From an uncultured Candidatus Melainabacteria bacterium (GTDB lineage: Bacteria; Cyanobacteriota; Vampirovibrionia; Gastranaerophilales; Gastranaerophilaceae): DNA of 64,000 bases. Positions 54,844 through 64,000 of the stretch are shown in pieces. The stretch covers positions 186,001 through 250,000 of the forward strand of contig CATJOM010000048.1 in the NCBI GenBank assembly GCA_949741915.1, in the 5' to 3' direction. The notes below the pieces were generated by a model that was not told the DNA's origin, did not search any database, and saw only the letters and a program-made list of their open reading frames with translations. The translations under genes and the position numbers were made by a program. Position 1 is the first letter of the stretch. Every line of letters starts with the position of its first letter.

Positions 54844-55548
54844 ATGCAAATAAATTTAATAAAAAGAATAAACTCCAATAATAAAAATGCCAAAAACATT
54901 CTTATTATTGGAGTTTTTCATGGAGACGAAGAGGCTGGAGAGTATCTTATAAAAAGATACCTTAATGAAACCACCCATGCTTATGGGCCTAGAAATGGTA
55001 AAACACATCAAAACAATAATGCATACTACATCCCAAGACTAAACACTGCCAAAACCCGTGTAAATAAAAATGGTGTAGATTTAAATAGAAATTTTCCAAC
55101 AAGCAATTGGGGAGAATTCAACCAGAATTCCAATGATAATAAGAATTCTTCAAAAAAAAGCATAATATTACCTGTTGACAACAATAACCCTGATAACTAT
55201 TATGAAGGGCCATCTCCTGCAAGCGAGAAAGAAACGAAATTTATCGTAAACCTAATGGATAAAATAAATTTTGATGCCATAATAACACTTCATTCGCCCT
55301 ATAAGGTTGTAAATTACGACGGAGACAATGGCGGAAAAGCCCTGAAGCTTGCCGAAACAATATCAACTATTACAGACTATCCTGTGCAAAAAGATATAGG
55401 TTACCCTACCCCTGGAAGTTTTGGCACATACGCAGGAGTTGAAAGAGATATCCCAACAATTACTATTGAAATGGCCGATGATATTGCACCCAGCAAATTA
55501 TATCCAAAATTCAAACACTTATTTGAATATTTAGAATATGAGTACTAG
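54844..55548 (+). CDS. M14-family peptidase, MpaA-like
   Basis: Zinc carboxypeptidase of the M14/MpaA type, which cleaves DAP-containing peptide tails in murein recycling. Zinc ligands: HGDEEAG (His, Glu) and the later His in IITLHSPYKVV; NGVDLNRNFPTSNWG carries the family Arg, and TITIEMADD the catalytic Glu. 234 residues, close to MpaA (~240), no signal peptide, so cytoplasmic. AAGGTTATC lies before the ATG. Substrate inferred. Confidence 0.85.
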   Translation: MQINLIKRINSNNKNAKNILIIGVFHGDEEAGEYLIKRYLNETTHAYGPRNGKTHQNNNAYYIPRLNTAKTRVNKNGVDLNRNFPTSNWGEFNQNSNDNKNSSKKSIILPVDNNNPDNYYEGPSPASEKETKFIVNLMDKINFDAIITLHSPYKVVNYDGDNGGKALKLAETISTITDYPVQKDIGYPTPGSFGTYAGVERDIPTITIEMADDIAPSKLYPKFKHLFEYLEYEY

Positions 55549-55963
55549 GCATTACTTGCGTGCTATAATTTGGCATTTATATACAATTTTACACAAAAAG
55601 TTAATTTGACTTTTTTCTTGCAATAAAATGTCTTGTACAAAAAACTTTGGGGATGGTAAAAGCCTATTAAAACATTCTATTTTGCATATATTACACAGAA
55701 TATGGAAAAAATTCTTTTGGCAAACTAGTATAAATTACATATGAGTGCCTTAATTTATCGTTAGCATAATACTTCGCCAAGCAATAAAGCATATGCCATC
55801 AAAAACCGAAATAATATCTACCTGCATTGAAATATGGCTTTAAAAACAAAGAAGAAATAGTTTATTTTACTTTTGTTTGTTTTGAAGTACTAGTTAAAAT
55901 AATAGCAAAACCCAGGCAATATTTCATCCCTGGGTTTTATAAACTTATTCTTTACTGATTTAA
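55549..55963. other. Gene-free interval
   Basis: No gene. A block at 55584-55628 resembles the block before the inverted repeat at 31457. A TGCTATAAT (~55560) and TTGACT (~55606) look like promoter parts but lead to no frame. The terminator at 55907-55938 lies at the right end. Confidence 0.4.
55907..55938 (-). terminator. Terminator after pseudopilin gene
   Basis: AAAACCCAGG and CCTGGGTTTT, 12-base loop, A and T flanks on both sides. Confidence 0.8.
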
Positions 55964-56599
55964 TTATCTGTCATCAGCTTGGAACATTGTTCTTTGAGCA
56001 ACAGTACCATATGGTATAGCAGCTGTATCTGTAATCATGATAGAGAATACATCATTGATTCTTGTGCCGGCAGGATCAGGCTTTGAATACGCAGCAGTTG
56101 AAGTTGGGCTTACAGGGTTGGGTCTTCTATCACCGTTAACGTCAACAACAACCATACAAGGTTGATTTGTTATGCCTTGATTATTTGGCTCACCTTTACC
56201 ACAAGTTATACGTTTATAAGCCATACCACCAATGCTACCAGCAGCAGGGAATTCAAATCTCATACCATCAGATGTATAGAATGCAGCATTCTTTCCACCA
56301 AAATCCAAAGCATCAGTGCTTTTGATTACATTTAATCTTGAAGCAAGATAGCCCATTAAGGTATTAGGATTGTGAACATTCTGAGTATCTACAGTTATAT
56401 CGGTAGGTGTAAGATTCTCTAAAGCCATATTCATAGTGATTGCCTGGTTTAATACAGAAACAGCTTTTTTAAGACCTGTTTTGTATTCTTGTTGGTTAGT
56501 GTTGATAATAACTGAAGGAATAGTCATAGCAGCAACTACACCAATAATAGCCAAAGTAATTAATACTTCAGCAAGAGTAAAACCTAAACTCTTTCTCAT
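55964..56599 (-). CDS. Type IV pilin/pseudopilin-like protein
   Basis: Prepilin with a short leader and class III cleavage/methylation site: MRKSLG-FTLAEVLITLAII, with Glu at mature position 5, then the hydrophobic stalk (IIGVVAAMTIPSVI). The rest is a soluble head with two cysteines (ITCGKGEPNN, NQPCMVVV) that may form the D-region disulphide. 211 residues. It is part of no visible pilus cluster. Such GFTLAE proteins are numerous in this lineage. Own terminator. Confidence 0.88.
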   Translation of the reverse strand: MRKSLGFTLAEVLITLAIIGVVAAMTIPSVIINTNQQEYKTGLKKAVSVLNQAITMNMALENLTPTDITVDTQNVHNPNTLMGYLASRLNVIKSTDALDFGGKNAAFYTSDGMRFEFPAAGSIGGMAYKRITCGKGEPNNQGITNQPCMVVVDVNGDRRPNPVSPTSTAAYSKPDPAGTRINDVFSIMITDTAAIPYGTVAQRTMFQADDR

Positions 56600-56821
56600 C
56601 GATTTTTACCTTTCATATTCATTTCTAATTTACTTTTCGCACTTGGCAAATTCTGTTATTTATTATATTACACTTTTTTCCAAAAATAAACTCCAAGCAC
56701 ATAAAATACTTCGTACGGTTTAAAAAAAACTTTAGTATTTAAAGGATATATACTTTACAAAACTTAATAAATACACATTATAATTTCGCTGAAACACAGA
56801 CATATTCAGTTTTTTATAGAT

Positions 56822-57988
56822 TTACTCAAGCCGTCTTTTGAATGAAAAATTAGCAGTCAGCAGTGTAAAAATCGTAATAAAAATAATTGGAATTAAATTT
56901 AACATGACATCACAAAAGTTAATATTTTTTAATATTATACCTTTAGATATAACAAGAAAAAACCTCAAAGGATTGATTATTGTAAGGTTTTGAAGAAATT
57001 GCGGGGTAATATTTTCAACCGGCGCACTGTATCCAGATAAAATCATGGCGGGAAACATAAACACAAACACCCCAAGCATAGCTTGCTGCTGAGTTTTGCA
57101 AAGCGATGATATAAAAAGCCCAATGCCAACAACAGACATCAAAAATATAATAAGTGCAAAAAAGTAGAGAAAAATATTTCCTTCAAAAGGCATGGAAAAA
57201 GCATATTTTGCAGCAAGCAAAATTATTATACCGTCAATGACCCCAAAAAACAAAGGTATGACCAACTTTCCAAATAAAATTTCAGAAGGTTTTAATGGCG
57301 AAACCAATAATTCATCAAATGTTCCCGATTCCTTCTCCCTTGCTAGTGATAACGCTGAAAGCAAGACCACCATTGACATCGAAAGGATACCAACAAGAGA
57401 TGAAATTATAAACCAGTGATAATAAAGATTTGGATTATACCAATTCCTTGTCCTTATCTGAATATCGCCTCCCTTTAAAGGTTTTGCCAGGTTTGGATTT
57501 ACCGATGCAATGCCATTAGGGTTTTCTGCACTAAAGTTAAGAGCAATTTCGCTTAAATAATTTCCGATTATCTGGCTGCCGTTTGTATGTCTGCCATCAA
57601 GTATGACCTCAATTTCAGCACCTTTTTTCTTTTGATAATTCTTTGTAAAATCATTCTTGATATACAAAGCCCCGCGCACCTTCTCTCTGTCCAGATTATC
57701 TTTTAGCTCCTTTAAATTGTTTACATAAGTTATTTTTTTAAAATATTTTGAAGATGACACACAGTTTAAAAATTCTCTTGAAATTGGCGTAGAATCTTCA
57801 TTTAAAACAGCAATTTCTATGTTTTCAATATCAAGAGTTGCTGCATGGGAAAATAAAAAGAGCTGCATAATTGGTGGTAAAAAAAGCAGCGAACGGCTTT
57901 TTGGGTCTCTCCAAACTGAATAAAATTCTTTTATTATAAGGGCAAAAAGCCTTGCAAAACGTATTTTAATATTATTTAACATCATCAA
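56822..57988 (-). CDS. ABC-2 permease, YbhR-like (second)
   Basis: Last gene of the five-gene efflux operon. 388 residues: an N-terminal helix (~30-50), a large periplasmic loop (~55-185), then five helices; LSLAREKESGTFDELLVSPL (~225) is the ABC-2 coupling motif. Pairs with the permease just upstream, likely as a heterodimer. Gap of 51 bases to the previous gene. Confidence 0.88.
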   Translation of the reverse strand: MMMLNNIKIRFARLFALIIKEFYSVWRDPKSRSLLFLPPIMQLFLFSHAATLDIENIEIAVLNEDSTPISREFLNCVSSSKYFKKITYVNNLKELKDNLDREKVRGALYIKNDFTKNYQKKKGAEIEVILDGRHTNGSQIIGNYLSEIALNFSAENPNGIASVNPNLAKPLKGGDIQIRTRNWYNPNLYYHWFIISSLVGILSMSMVVLLSALSLAREKESGTFDELLVSPLKPSEILFGKLVIPLFFGVIDGIIILLAAKYAFSMPFEGNIFLYFFALIIFLMSVVGIGLFISSLCKTQQQAMLGVFVFMFPAMILSGYSAPVENITPQFLQNLTIINPLRFFLVISKGIILKNINFCDVMLNLIPIIFITIFTLLTANFSFKRRLE

Positions 57989-58039
57989 AAACCCTATTTT
58001 TATTTAATTGGCCACACAAACAGTCTCTGTGACTAATTT

Positions 58040-59248
58040 TTAGCAATCATCAAATCTTTGTGGTGTGATTTTATAAACCAAAACAAACATTAAAAGGGCA
58101 AAAAGCCCAAGCAATATTGAATCTCTGACTATTGTGTACATTATCGTACCTGACAAAAAAAGGCTCGAAATTGAAGATACATAATATCTTGCCGGAATAA
58201 ACAATGTTAAAAGCCTTAAAAATGCAGGCATTGAGTTTATTTCATAAATAAGCCCAGACAACATCATCGCAGGCATAAAGCCAACAACGCCTGCAATCTG
58301 GCTTGCTATAAACTGGTCCTTAGAAATTGTTGAAACTAAAAATCCAAAACCAAGCGCCCCCAGCATAAAAAAGGCTGAAACTATAATAAAAGCTGTAATT
58401 GAGCCCTGAAAAGGCACCCTAAATACAAAAATAATCACAAAAAGACAAAAAGCAATTGATGCCATCGCTAGAATAAAATAGGCAATATATTTTGCTGTCA
58501 AAAATTCGCCTTTTGTTACTTTGGTGGTTAAAAGCGCCTCCATTGTGCCTCTTTCCCATTCTCTTGCAATGACAAGTGCAGTTAAAACAGTGCCAATCAT
58601 CGTCATAATAATAGCAAGGGAGCCAGGTAATACAAAATACGTGCTTTTTAGGGCAGGATTATACCAGAACCTTTGAATGACAGAAATCCCAGGTGGCTTA
58701 GAATTATATTTCGGCGAATTTTCATTATTAATTGTTTTATAAGTTTGTACAGCCCCCTGAATGTAAGCAGCGACAAACTTTGCAGTATTTGGCTCTGAGC
58801 CGTCAGTTATAACCTGGATTTCAGGCAGCTTTACTGCCTGTGTATTTATATTTTGTATATGTTGTACGCTCGACACATTCATAGCCCCGTTAGCTTGCTG
58901 CGACTTTTTCTGCATAGCTTTCAAATTCTTTGTAAAATCATTCGGAATAACTGCAAAACCCCTTATTGCCCCCTTTTGCAGCGCTTTTGCAGCTTCTTTT
59001 CTTGATTCAAACATATAAACATTTAAAAAACGGCTAAATCTCATTGCATCAAGGATTTCAAGAGTTGTTGGCGTTTTATCTTCAATAATGACACCTATTT
59101 TTACGGTATTTGTATCAAAATTTATCCCAAAACCAAACAAAAAAAGAAGAATTACAGGAAGAATGAACGCTATTAAAATACTTGAAAAGTCTCTTATTAT
59201 CTGGTAAAGCTCCTTCTTTACCAGCGCAAAAACCACATCCTTATTCAT
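58040..59248 (-). CDS. ABC-2 permease, YbhS-like (first)
   Basis: 402 residues with the same layout: helix at ~20-40, long periplasmic loop (Gln/Asn-rich ~115-150), five C-terminal helices, and ALVIAREWERGTMEALLTTK motif. Overlaps the ATPase gene by eight bases, so it is translationally coupled. Confidence 0.9.
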   Translation of the reverse strand: MNKDVVFALVKKELYQIIRDFSSILIAFILPVILLFLFGFGINFDTNTVKIGVIIEDKTPTTLEILDAMRFSRFLNVYMFESRKEAAKALQKGAIRGFAVIPNDFTKNLKAMQKKSQQANGAMNVSSVQHIQNINTQAVKLPEIQVITDGSEPNTAKFVAAYIQGAVQTYKTINNENSPKYNSKPPGISVIQRFWYNPALKSTYFVLPGSLAIIMTMIGTVLTALVIAREWERGTMEALLTTKVTKGEFLTAKYIAYFILAMASIAFCLFVIIFVFRVPFQGSITAFIIVSAFFMLGALGFGFLVSTISKDQFIASQIAGVVGFMPAMMLSGLIYEINSMPAFLRLLTLFIPARYYVSSISSLFLSGTIMYTIVRDSILLGLFALLMFVLVYKITPQRFDDC

Positions 59249-61091
59249 CTTTTGACACCATTGTTTTATTATTTTCCCTTGAAATAAGTTCTATAAAAGC
59301 ATCTTCCATGGTAGGGTCCGGATTTTCTTCTGTTTTTACGCTGTTTTTTAATTCATCGGGCGCTGCAGTTATTAATGATTTACCCTTAAAAATAAGGCTT
59401 ATTCTGTCGCAATACTGTGCCTCATCCATAAAATGAGTGGTAATCAAAATTGTTGTGCCATTCTCTGATAATGAATTTATTTGAGACCAGAACTCACGCC
59501 TTGATATCAAATCCACCCCAGATGTAGGCTCATCAAGAAATAAAACTGGCGGTTTATGGACAATTGCACAGCTCAAAGCAAGCCGCTGTTTGTATCCTAA
59601 GGGCAGATCCTCAGCATTCGTATCTCGAAACTGTCCCAAATCAAAAAAATCTATTAGTAGCTTAATCCTTTTTGTTTTCTCAAATCCAAAAAGGCCGTAA
59701 ACCCCAGCAAAAAAATCTAAATTTTGAAGCACACTCAAATTTCCAAAAAGCGAGAATTTTTGCGCCATATAACCAAGAAAACTTCTGGCCAGGACAGGAT
59801 TTTCGTCCATTTTGACACCCATAATAGCGCATTCGCCCGATGTTGGACGAACAAGACCACATAACATTTTAAATGTGGTTGATTTTCCGGCACCATTAGG
59901 CCCAAGAAGCCCAAAAATCTCCCCTTTTTTAATTTCAAAGCTAATCTTATCTGCAGCCGTAAATTTTCCATAGACCTTGGTTAGCCCCTCTGCCCTTATG
60001 GTTATGTCATTTTCAGGCGCTCTAACGTCTGAAACATTGTTAAACAAAGTATTATCAGAAGAAAAATTGCCATCAAGCGCCTTGAGCCTTGACTTTAAGG
60101 TATATATTACAAAATCTTCAAACCTTGGATTGGCCTCAACTTTAGGAAGAAAAAATTCATCCGCAAAGTGCCTATTTTGAAAAACAAGACGAATATTATC
60201 ACCCTCTATAATCCCATCCACTAAAGGCTTTCCCTCTTTTTGCAAATCTTTTAAAATATTCCTTAAAAGTCCTCTTAAATTTTCACCCTCTTTCTTTGCT
60301 AAAAAAACAAGCCCCTTCATTGATTCTGCAGCACTTTTCGGGCTGCCATCATAGAGTTTTTCACCCTCTGAAAAAAAGAATACACGCTCAAAATTTTCTG
60401 CTTCATCAAGATAAGATGTCGACCAAATCACCGCTATATTATTTTCCTTAACAAGTTTTTCAACTATCTTCATAAGTTCCCGCCTTGAAAGCGGATCCAC
60501 CCCAACAGATGGTTCATCCAATAGTAAAAGCTGCGGCTTAAAAATCAAAGTACAACAAAGCCCGAGTTTTTGTTTCATTCCACCTGAAAGATTTCCAGCA
60601 AGCCTGTCCTTAAAATCAATAAGCCCTGCGAAATCAAGCAGTGTATCTATCTCTTTGGCATTATTTTTTTGATTATTTAATGCTGAATACAAATTCAGAT
60701 TTTCAATAACTGACAAATCTTCATAAAGACCGAATTTCTGAGGCATATAGCCGATTATATTCTTAACATCCTCTAAATCATTCGTTGGGCAAAAATTATC
60801 TATTAAAATCGTTTTGCAAAAATTCTCAGGTTTTACAATTTCTTTTGTCCCAAATATTTTCTTAATAAAACCGCCCTTATTGTTTTTTAGATAATTGCAA
60901 TCACTATCAGGCAAAAGAAGCCCCGCTAAAAGCCTGAGAAACGTCGTTTTGCCAGAGCCGTCAGGCCCGACAAGCGCTGCCATTTCACCCATGCCAAGTG
61001 TCAGACTGATATCCTTAAGGGCGGTCTTTAGCCCCTCCTTTGTTTCAAAAGTTTTTGTAAGATTATTTACCTGAATTAAAATATCACCCAT
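59241..61091 (-). CDS. ybhF: Double-NBD ABC ATPase, YbhF-like
   Basis: Two ATPase domains in one chain. NBD1 (~1-240): GPDGSGKTTFLRLL, LSGGMKQKLGLC, LLLLDEPSVGVDPLS. A linker follows (~240-320), then NBD2 (~330-600): GLLGPNGAGKSTTFKMLC, LPLGYKQRLALSCA, VLFLDEPTSGVDLIS. Signature in NBD2 is LPLGYKQ rather than LSGGxxQ. ATG 61091 (GAGGA upstream, overlapping the hlyD-type stop by eight bases) is chosen over 61139, giving 616 residues. It energises the two ABC-2 permeases. Confidence 0.9.
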   Translation of the reverse strand: MGDILIQVNNLTKTFETKEGLKTALKDISLTLGMGEMAALVGPDGSGKTTFLRLLAGLLLPDSDCNYLKNNKGGFIKKIFGTKEIVKPENFCKTILIDNFCPTNDLEDVKNIIGYMPQKFGLYEDLSVIENLNLYSALNNQKNNAKEIDTLLDFAGLIDFKDRLAGNLSGGMKQKLGLCCTLIFKPQLLLLDEPSVGVDPLSRRELMKIVEKLVKENNIAVIWSTSYLDEAENFERVFFFSEGEKLYDGSPKSAAESMKGLVFLAKKEGENLRGLLRNILKDLQKEGKPLVDGIIEGDNIRLVFQNRHFADEFFLPKVEANPRFEDFVIYTLKSRLKALDGNFSSDNTLFNNVSDVRAPENDITIRAEGLTKVYGKFTAADKISFEIKKGEIFGLLGPNGAGKSTTFKMLCGLVRPTSGECAIMGVKMDENPVLARSFLGYMAQKFSLFGNLSVLQNLDFFAGVYGLFGFEKTKRIKLLIDFFDLGQFRDTNAEDLPLGYKQRLALSCAIVHKPPVLFLDEPTSGVDLISRREFWSQINSLSENGTTILITTHFMDEAQYCDRISLIFKGKSLITAAPDELKNSVKTEENPDPTMEDAFIELISRENNKTMVSKDE

Positions 61092-61965
61092 CCTGCTTTT
61101 CCTCTGCAGTGGCCATCTCAAGCGGAATTCTAATATCAACAGGCATCCCTTGCCTTAAATAGAGGTTTAATTCATTATCATTATCATCAATAATTACCCT
61201 TAGCCTGTAAACAAGGTCCGTCCTCAACGAAACAGTTTCAACAGTTTTCGGAGTAAATTCTGCAACAGGAGAAATAAATCCTATATGTGCCTTAAATTCC
61301 TTATCAGGCATGGAATCGCTTGATACGTAAGCACTTTGGCCTAACTTTATTTTGCCTAAATCTTCTTCGGGTATATATGCCCTTGCCCAAAGAGGTCTGA
61401 ATAATGACATGCTACAAACAGGAACCCCAGCACTAAGAATTGTACCAGGCTCCATTATCCTTGTTAAAATTATACCGTCATTCGGAGCCTTCAATGTCGC
61501 ATCATTAAGGCTTATCCTGGCATTTTCAAGCTGCGCTTTGGAAAGCTCATACTCTGCATCTGCCCTTGTTTTGTTTGTTAAAAGATTTTCACACTCTTGC
61601 TTTGATAATGTAAAATCATTGCAAAGGGCAAGATTTCTTCTATATATACTGTTTGCATTTATCTTTGCAGCCTTTGTATCAGCCTCTCTTGCCATAAGTT
61701 CTTTTAAGTTTGTTTCAAACGTATCAAAGTCAAGCTTTGCAAGAGTTTGCCCCTTCTTAACATAATCTCCTTCTTCAAAATAAATTTGTTTCAAACGCCC
61801 TGAAACCCTGAAAGATAAATCTACCTGCCTTATTTCAATGTTGCCATAAAGTTTCAATTCAGTTGTTTTGGGCTTATTAAAGAAAAAATACGCAATGGCA
61901 ACCAAAATTGCTGCAATCATTACAACTGTGATTAAAATCCTCATGCCGGTCTTTGAAATCTTCAT
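61084..61965 (-). CDS. HlyD/YbhG-type membrane fusion protein
   Basis: Periplasmic adaptor, 293 residues. N-terminal anchor (~10-28, ITVVMIAAILVAIAYFFF), biotinyl-lipoyl half (VSGRLKQIYFEEGDYVKKGQ), helical hairpin (~75-150) and barrel (NDGIILTRIMEPGTILSAG). It links the inner-membrane permeases with the outer-membrane factor. Starts inside the OMF stop (ATGA). Confidence 0.92.
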   Translation of the reverse strand: MKISKTGMRILITVVMIAAILVAIAYFFFNKPKTTELKLYGNIEIRQVDLSFRVSGRLKQIYFEEGDYVKKGQTLAKLDFDTFETNLKELMAREADTKAAKINANSIYRRNLALCNDFTLSKQECENLLTNKTRADAEYELSKAQLENARISLNDATLKAPNDGIILTRIMEPGTILSAGVPVCSMSLFRPLWARAYIPEEDLGKIKLGQSAYVSSDSMPDKEFKAHIGFISPVAEFTPKTVETVSLRTDLVYRLRVIIDDNDNELNLYLRQGMPVDIRIPLEMATAEEKQDG

Positions 61966-63350
61966 AATCTGCCCCCGACAGCCTTATAGAGAGAAATTAT
62001 ATCGACAAATCTCTGCACCTTTGAATTTAGGACCTTTGATTTTTCCGATAAAAAATTATTCTGATTATCTAAAACATCAATCCAATTTGAAACACCCGAG
62101 CTGAAAGAATTTGACACTCTTATAAAATTATCTTCCTCAAAATGGAGATTTTTCAGGTTTGACTTATATGTCTTGTCATCAGATTTAAGGCTGTATAATG
62201 TATCATTTATTTCCTTTATGGCATTCAAATCAGTCTTCAAATATTCATTCAGTGCCTCTTTGTAAACAATCTTTTTTTGTTTTACATTAAATATCCTTCT
62301 GCCACCTGAAAAAATATTTTCAGTCGCCCCTGCAAGGAGGTTTGCAACAGCACCTGGCCAGCCAAAATTCGGCGTAAGGGTTGAAAACATCAAGACACCA
62401 AAAACATTAACATTGGGCAAAAATTCTTTCCTTGCAAGAGTTACATCTATTTTGGCTTTTTTTAATTCAGCCTCTTTTTTTAAAACATCTGGCCGATAAA
62501 TTGTTACATCAGAATTTATGCATTCAGGAATTTTGTCTCTATATTCAATTAGCCTTATATCAGAAAACGCAAAATCCTTAACCTCATTAGGATTTTCACC
62601 CATTAAATACGAAAGATTTAATAAAAAACTTTCCCTTTGTTTCTTATAGTCATTCAAAACAATTTTCTCATATTCCACTGTCTTTTGTGCATTGTTTAAA
62701 TCTATGGCATTCATAACGCCCGAATTATATGCTTTTTGCACCCTTCCTAGTTTTTCTTCTGAATTCTTAATCACCTCTTTTTGAATCTCTATTTGGGCAT
62801 TTAGGTTTGAAATATTAAAATAAATCCCTGCAACCTCACTGGCCAAAGATATCGCGGCACCACTTTCTTCATAGATGGCACCCCTTATATTTTCCCACGC
62901 CATATCTATTTTATTTTTACGTTTGCCAAACATATCAATTTCCCAATTAAGAATAAATGGCAGTGCAAATGAATTATCCCTAAAGCCCTGAAAAGGGATG
63001 GCTGTTCTTGGAATTTTAAGGCCAAAATAGTTTGCCCCAACGCTTACCGAGGGAAATTGCTTTGAAATTTCCAGATTTTTTGTCTGTCTAAGCTCGTTAA
63101 TCTTTAATCTTAAATTTTTTAAATCATAATTATTATTAACAGCGCAAACTATATATTTTATCAAAAGTTCATCATTAAATTTTTTCCAAAAATCAAGGTT
63201 TATATATTGAAGCCTTGATTCAGCCTCTTTTTTCAGCTTTTCGCCTGCAAAGGCTTTGTGGGCGGCATTATTTAATGTAACATTAAAGGCAGATAAAATA
63301 AAGCCTGTAAGAGCTATTGTCGTTATTCTTTTAATAGATAAACTTAACAA
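61962..63350 (-). CDS. TolC-type outer membrane factor
   Basis: 462 residues with a signal peptide (ITTIALTGFILSAFNVTLNN region) and the two repeated OMF helical parts (~55-250 and ~265-455); LPFILNWEIDMFGKRKNKID near 140 and AVANLLAGATENIFSGGRRI near 340 are typical. First gene of the operon. Start TTG 63350 with AAGGA about nine bases upstream. It forms the outer-membrane channel of the tripartite pump. An NodT-type lipoprotein Cys is not seen. Confidence 0.9.
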   Translation of the reverse strand: MLSLSIKRITTIALTGFILSAFNVTLNNAAHKAFAGEKLKKEAESRLQYINLDFWKKFNDELLIKYIVCAVNNNYDLKNLRLKINELRQTKNLEISKQFPSVSVGANYFGLKIPRTAIPFQGFRDNSFALPFILNWEIDMFGKRKNKIDMAWENIRGAIYEESGAAISLASEVAGIYFNISNLNAQIEIQKEVIKNSEEKLGRVQKAYNSGVMNAIDLNNAQKTVEYEKIVLNDYKKQRESFLLNLSYLMGENPNEVKDFAFSDIRLIEYRDKIPECINSDVTIYRPDVLKKEAELKKAKIDVTLARKEFLPNVNVFGVLMFSTLTPNFGWPGAVANLLAGATENIFSGGRRIFNVKQKKIVYKEALNEYLKTDLNAIKEINDTLYSLKSDDKTYKSNLKNLHFEEDNFIRVSNSFSSGVSNWIDVLDNQNNFLSEKSKVLNSKVQRFVDIISLYKAVGGRL

Positions 63351-63472
63351 TATATTCTTCCTTATAATCTACAAGAAAATAATATATGTTATTATTAAAA
63401 ATAGTTATTAGCAGAAAGAGCATTAATCATATAGGTAAATAACAGATTTTACAGCTTTTTAGGAGAAAACGG

Positions 63473-64000
63473 ATGAACAATTTTGAATTTATGGCCCCAA
63501 CAAAGTTAATCTTTGGAAAAGACACAATTAAAAGAGTTAAGGATGAAATACCTAAAGATAAAAAAATCCTTATGACCTATGGTGGCGGCTCTATTAGAAA
63601 AAATGGCGTATACAAACAAGTCATAGAAGCACTAAGTGAACATAATGTTATGGAATTTGGCGGAATTGAACCTAATCCTAAATATGAAACCCTTATGAAG
63701 GCTGTTGAAATTGTAAAAAATGAAAATATTGATTTTCTTCTTGCTGTTGGCGGCGGTTCAACACTTGACGGCACAAAATTTATAGCCGCAGCAAGTAAAT
63801 TTGAAGGCGACCCTTGGGATATCTTGATTAAAGGAACTGAAATCAAAGATGCTATCCCGCTTGCAGATATCATAACGCTTCCCGCTACAGGTTCTGAAAT
63901 GAACTGTGGTGCTGTGATTTCAAGACTCTCAACAAATGAAAAATTCCCGTTTATATCTCCTTTAGTTTATCCTAAATTTTCAATAATTGACCCAACAACA
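63473..64000 (+). CDS. Iron-containing alcohol dehydrogenase, partial
   Basis: The frame starts at ATG 63473 with AGGAG seven bases upstream and runs off the window's right edge (176 codons visible). It opens NFEFMAPTKLIFGKDTIKRV and shows LAVGGGSTLDGTKFIAAAS (nucleotide binding) and ITLPATGSEMN, typical of YqhD/BDH-type NAD(P)-dependent enzymes that reduce aldehydes. The metal-binding His residues would lie beyond the edge. Divergent from the efflux operon. Confidence 0.9.
   Translation, partial: MNNFEFMAPTKLIFGKDTIKRVKDEIPKDKKILMTYGGGSIRKNGVYKQVIEALSEHNVMEFGGIEPNPKYETLMKAVEIVKNENIDFLLAVGGGSTLDGTKFIAAASKFEGDPWDILIKGTEIKDAIPLADIITLPATGSEMNCGAVISRLSTNEKFPFISPLVYPKFSIIDPTT

Noticed and set aside
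1-64000. CRISPR arrays, tRNA or rRNA genes, insertion sequences
   Set aside because: No regularly spaced repeats, T-arm-like motifs with CCA-type structure, or transposase frames were recognised on either strand.

Overview
The window is low-GC (roughly one third G+C by eye), densely coded bacterial chromosome. It most resembles a non-photosynthetic sister lineage of Cyanobacteria (Vampirovibrionia/Melainabacteria, probably Gastranaerophilales-like). The main evidence is an OmpR-type regulator at 53967-54716 that reads almost like cyanobacterial RpaB, an 11-subunit complex I without NuoE/F/G, a Gram-negative envelope export set, a pilin-like GFTLAE protein and several lineage-type small hypothetical proteins. 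The assignment is inferred from protein resemblance, not from a search.

Layout. 0.2-5.3 kb: MlaE-type permease, orphan GAF histidine kinase, MsbA-like exporter, Nudix hydrolase. 5.4-11.7 kb: purine operon purS-purQ-purL-purM-purN::purD, the last being a gene fusion. 12-16.6 kb: a small basic protein, then leftward rpsF-ssb-rpsR, a frameshifted exported protein gene, dapF and a DUF4127 protein. 16.7-24.5 kb: cell-wall/division run murF-mraY-murD-ftsW-murG-folC. 24.4-26.5 kb: two tandem XRE regulators behind a large near-palindrome, then coaX-dut. 26.7-36.6 kb: accessory stretch with lineage hypotheticals, a GT4 and a GT41 (OGT-like) glycosyltransferase, a TPR protein, a phosphodiesterase, and several unusual palindromes plus a possible orphan RNA. 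36.6-39.6 kb: ispG and two exported/repeat proteins. 39.7-49.8 kb: nuoABCDHIJKLMN on the minus strand from one good promoter, divergent from proS. 51.7-56.6 kb: gatD-like amidotransferase, a coiled-coil protein, rpaB, an MpaA-like carboxypeptidase, a pseudopilin. 56.8-63.4 kb: five-gene tripartite efflux operon (outer-membrane factor, HlyD-type adaptor, double ATPase, two ABC-2 permeases). The right edge cuts an iron-type alcohol dehydrogenase.

How it fits together: mur genes, dapF, gatD-like and MpaA-like genes point to DAP-type peptidoglycan made, possibly amidated, and recycled. Mla, MsbA and the TolC-type system point to an outer membrane. The pur operon makes IMP precursors; dut, coaX, folC and ispG are housekeeping.

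The most noteworthy signal is the complex I cluster. All 11 core subunits and all visible Fe-S cysteine motifs are present, but in NuoA, NuoH, NuoK and NuoM many acidic and lysine residues that normally couple quinone chemistry to proton pumping are replaced. Other points worth a second look are the purN-purD fusion, the frameshifted gene at 13916-14294, a 24-bp perfect inverted repeat at 31497-31578, a 42-bp near-palindrome before the XRE pair, a 26-bp perfect palindrome at 28357-28382, and a candidate orphan RNA at about 27575-27907.
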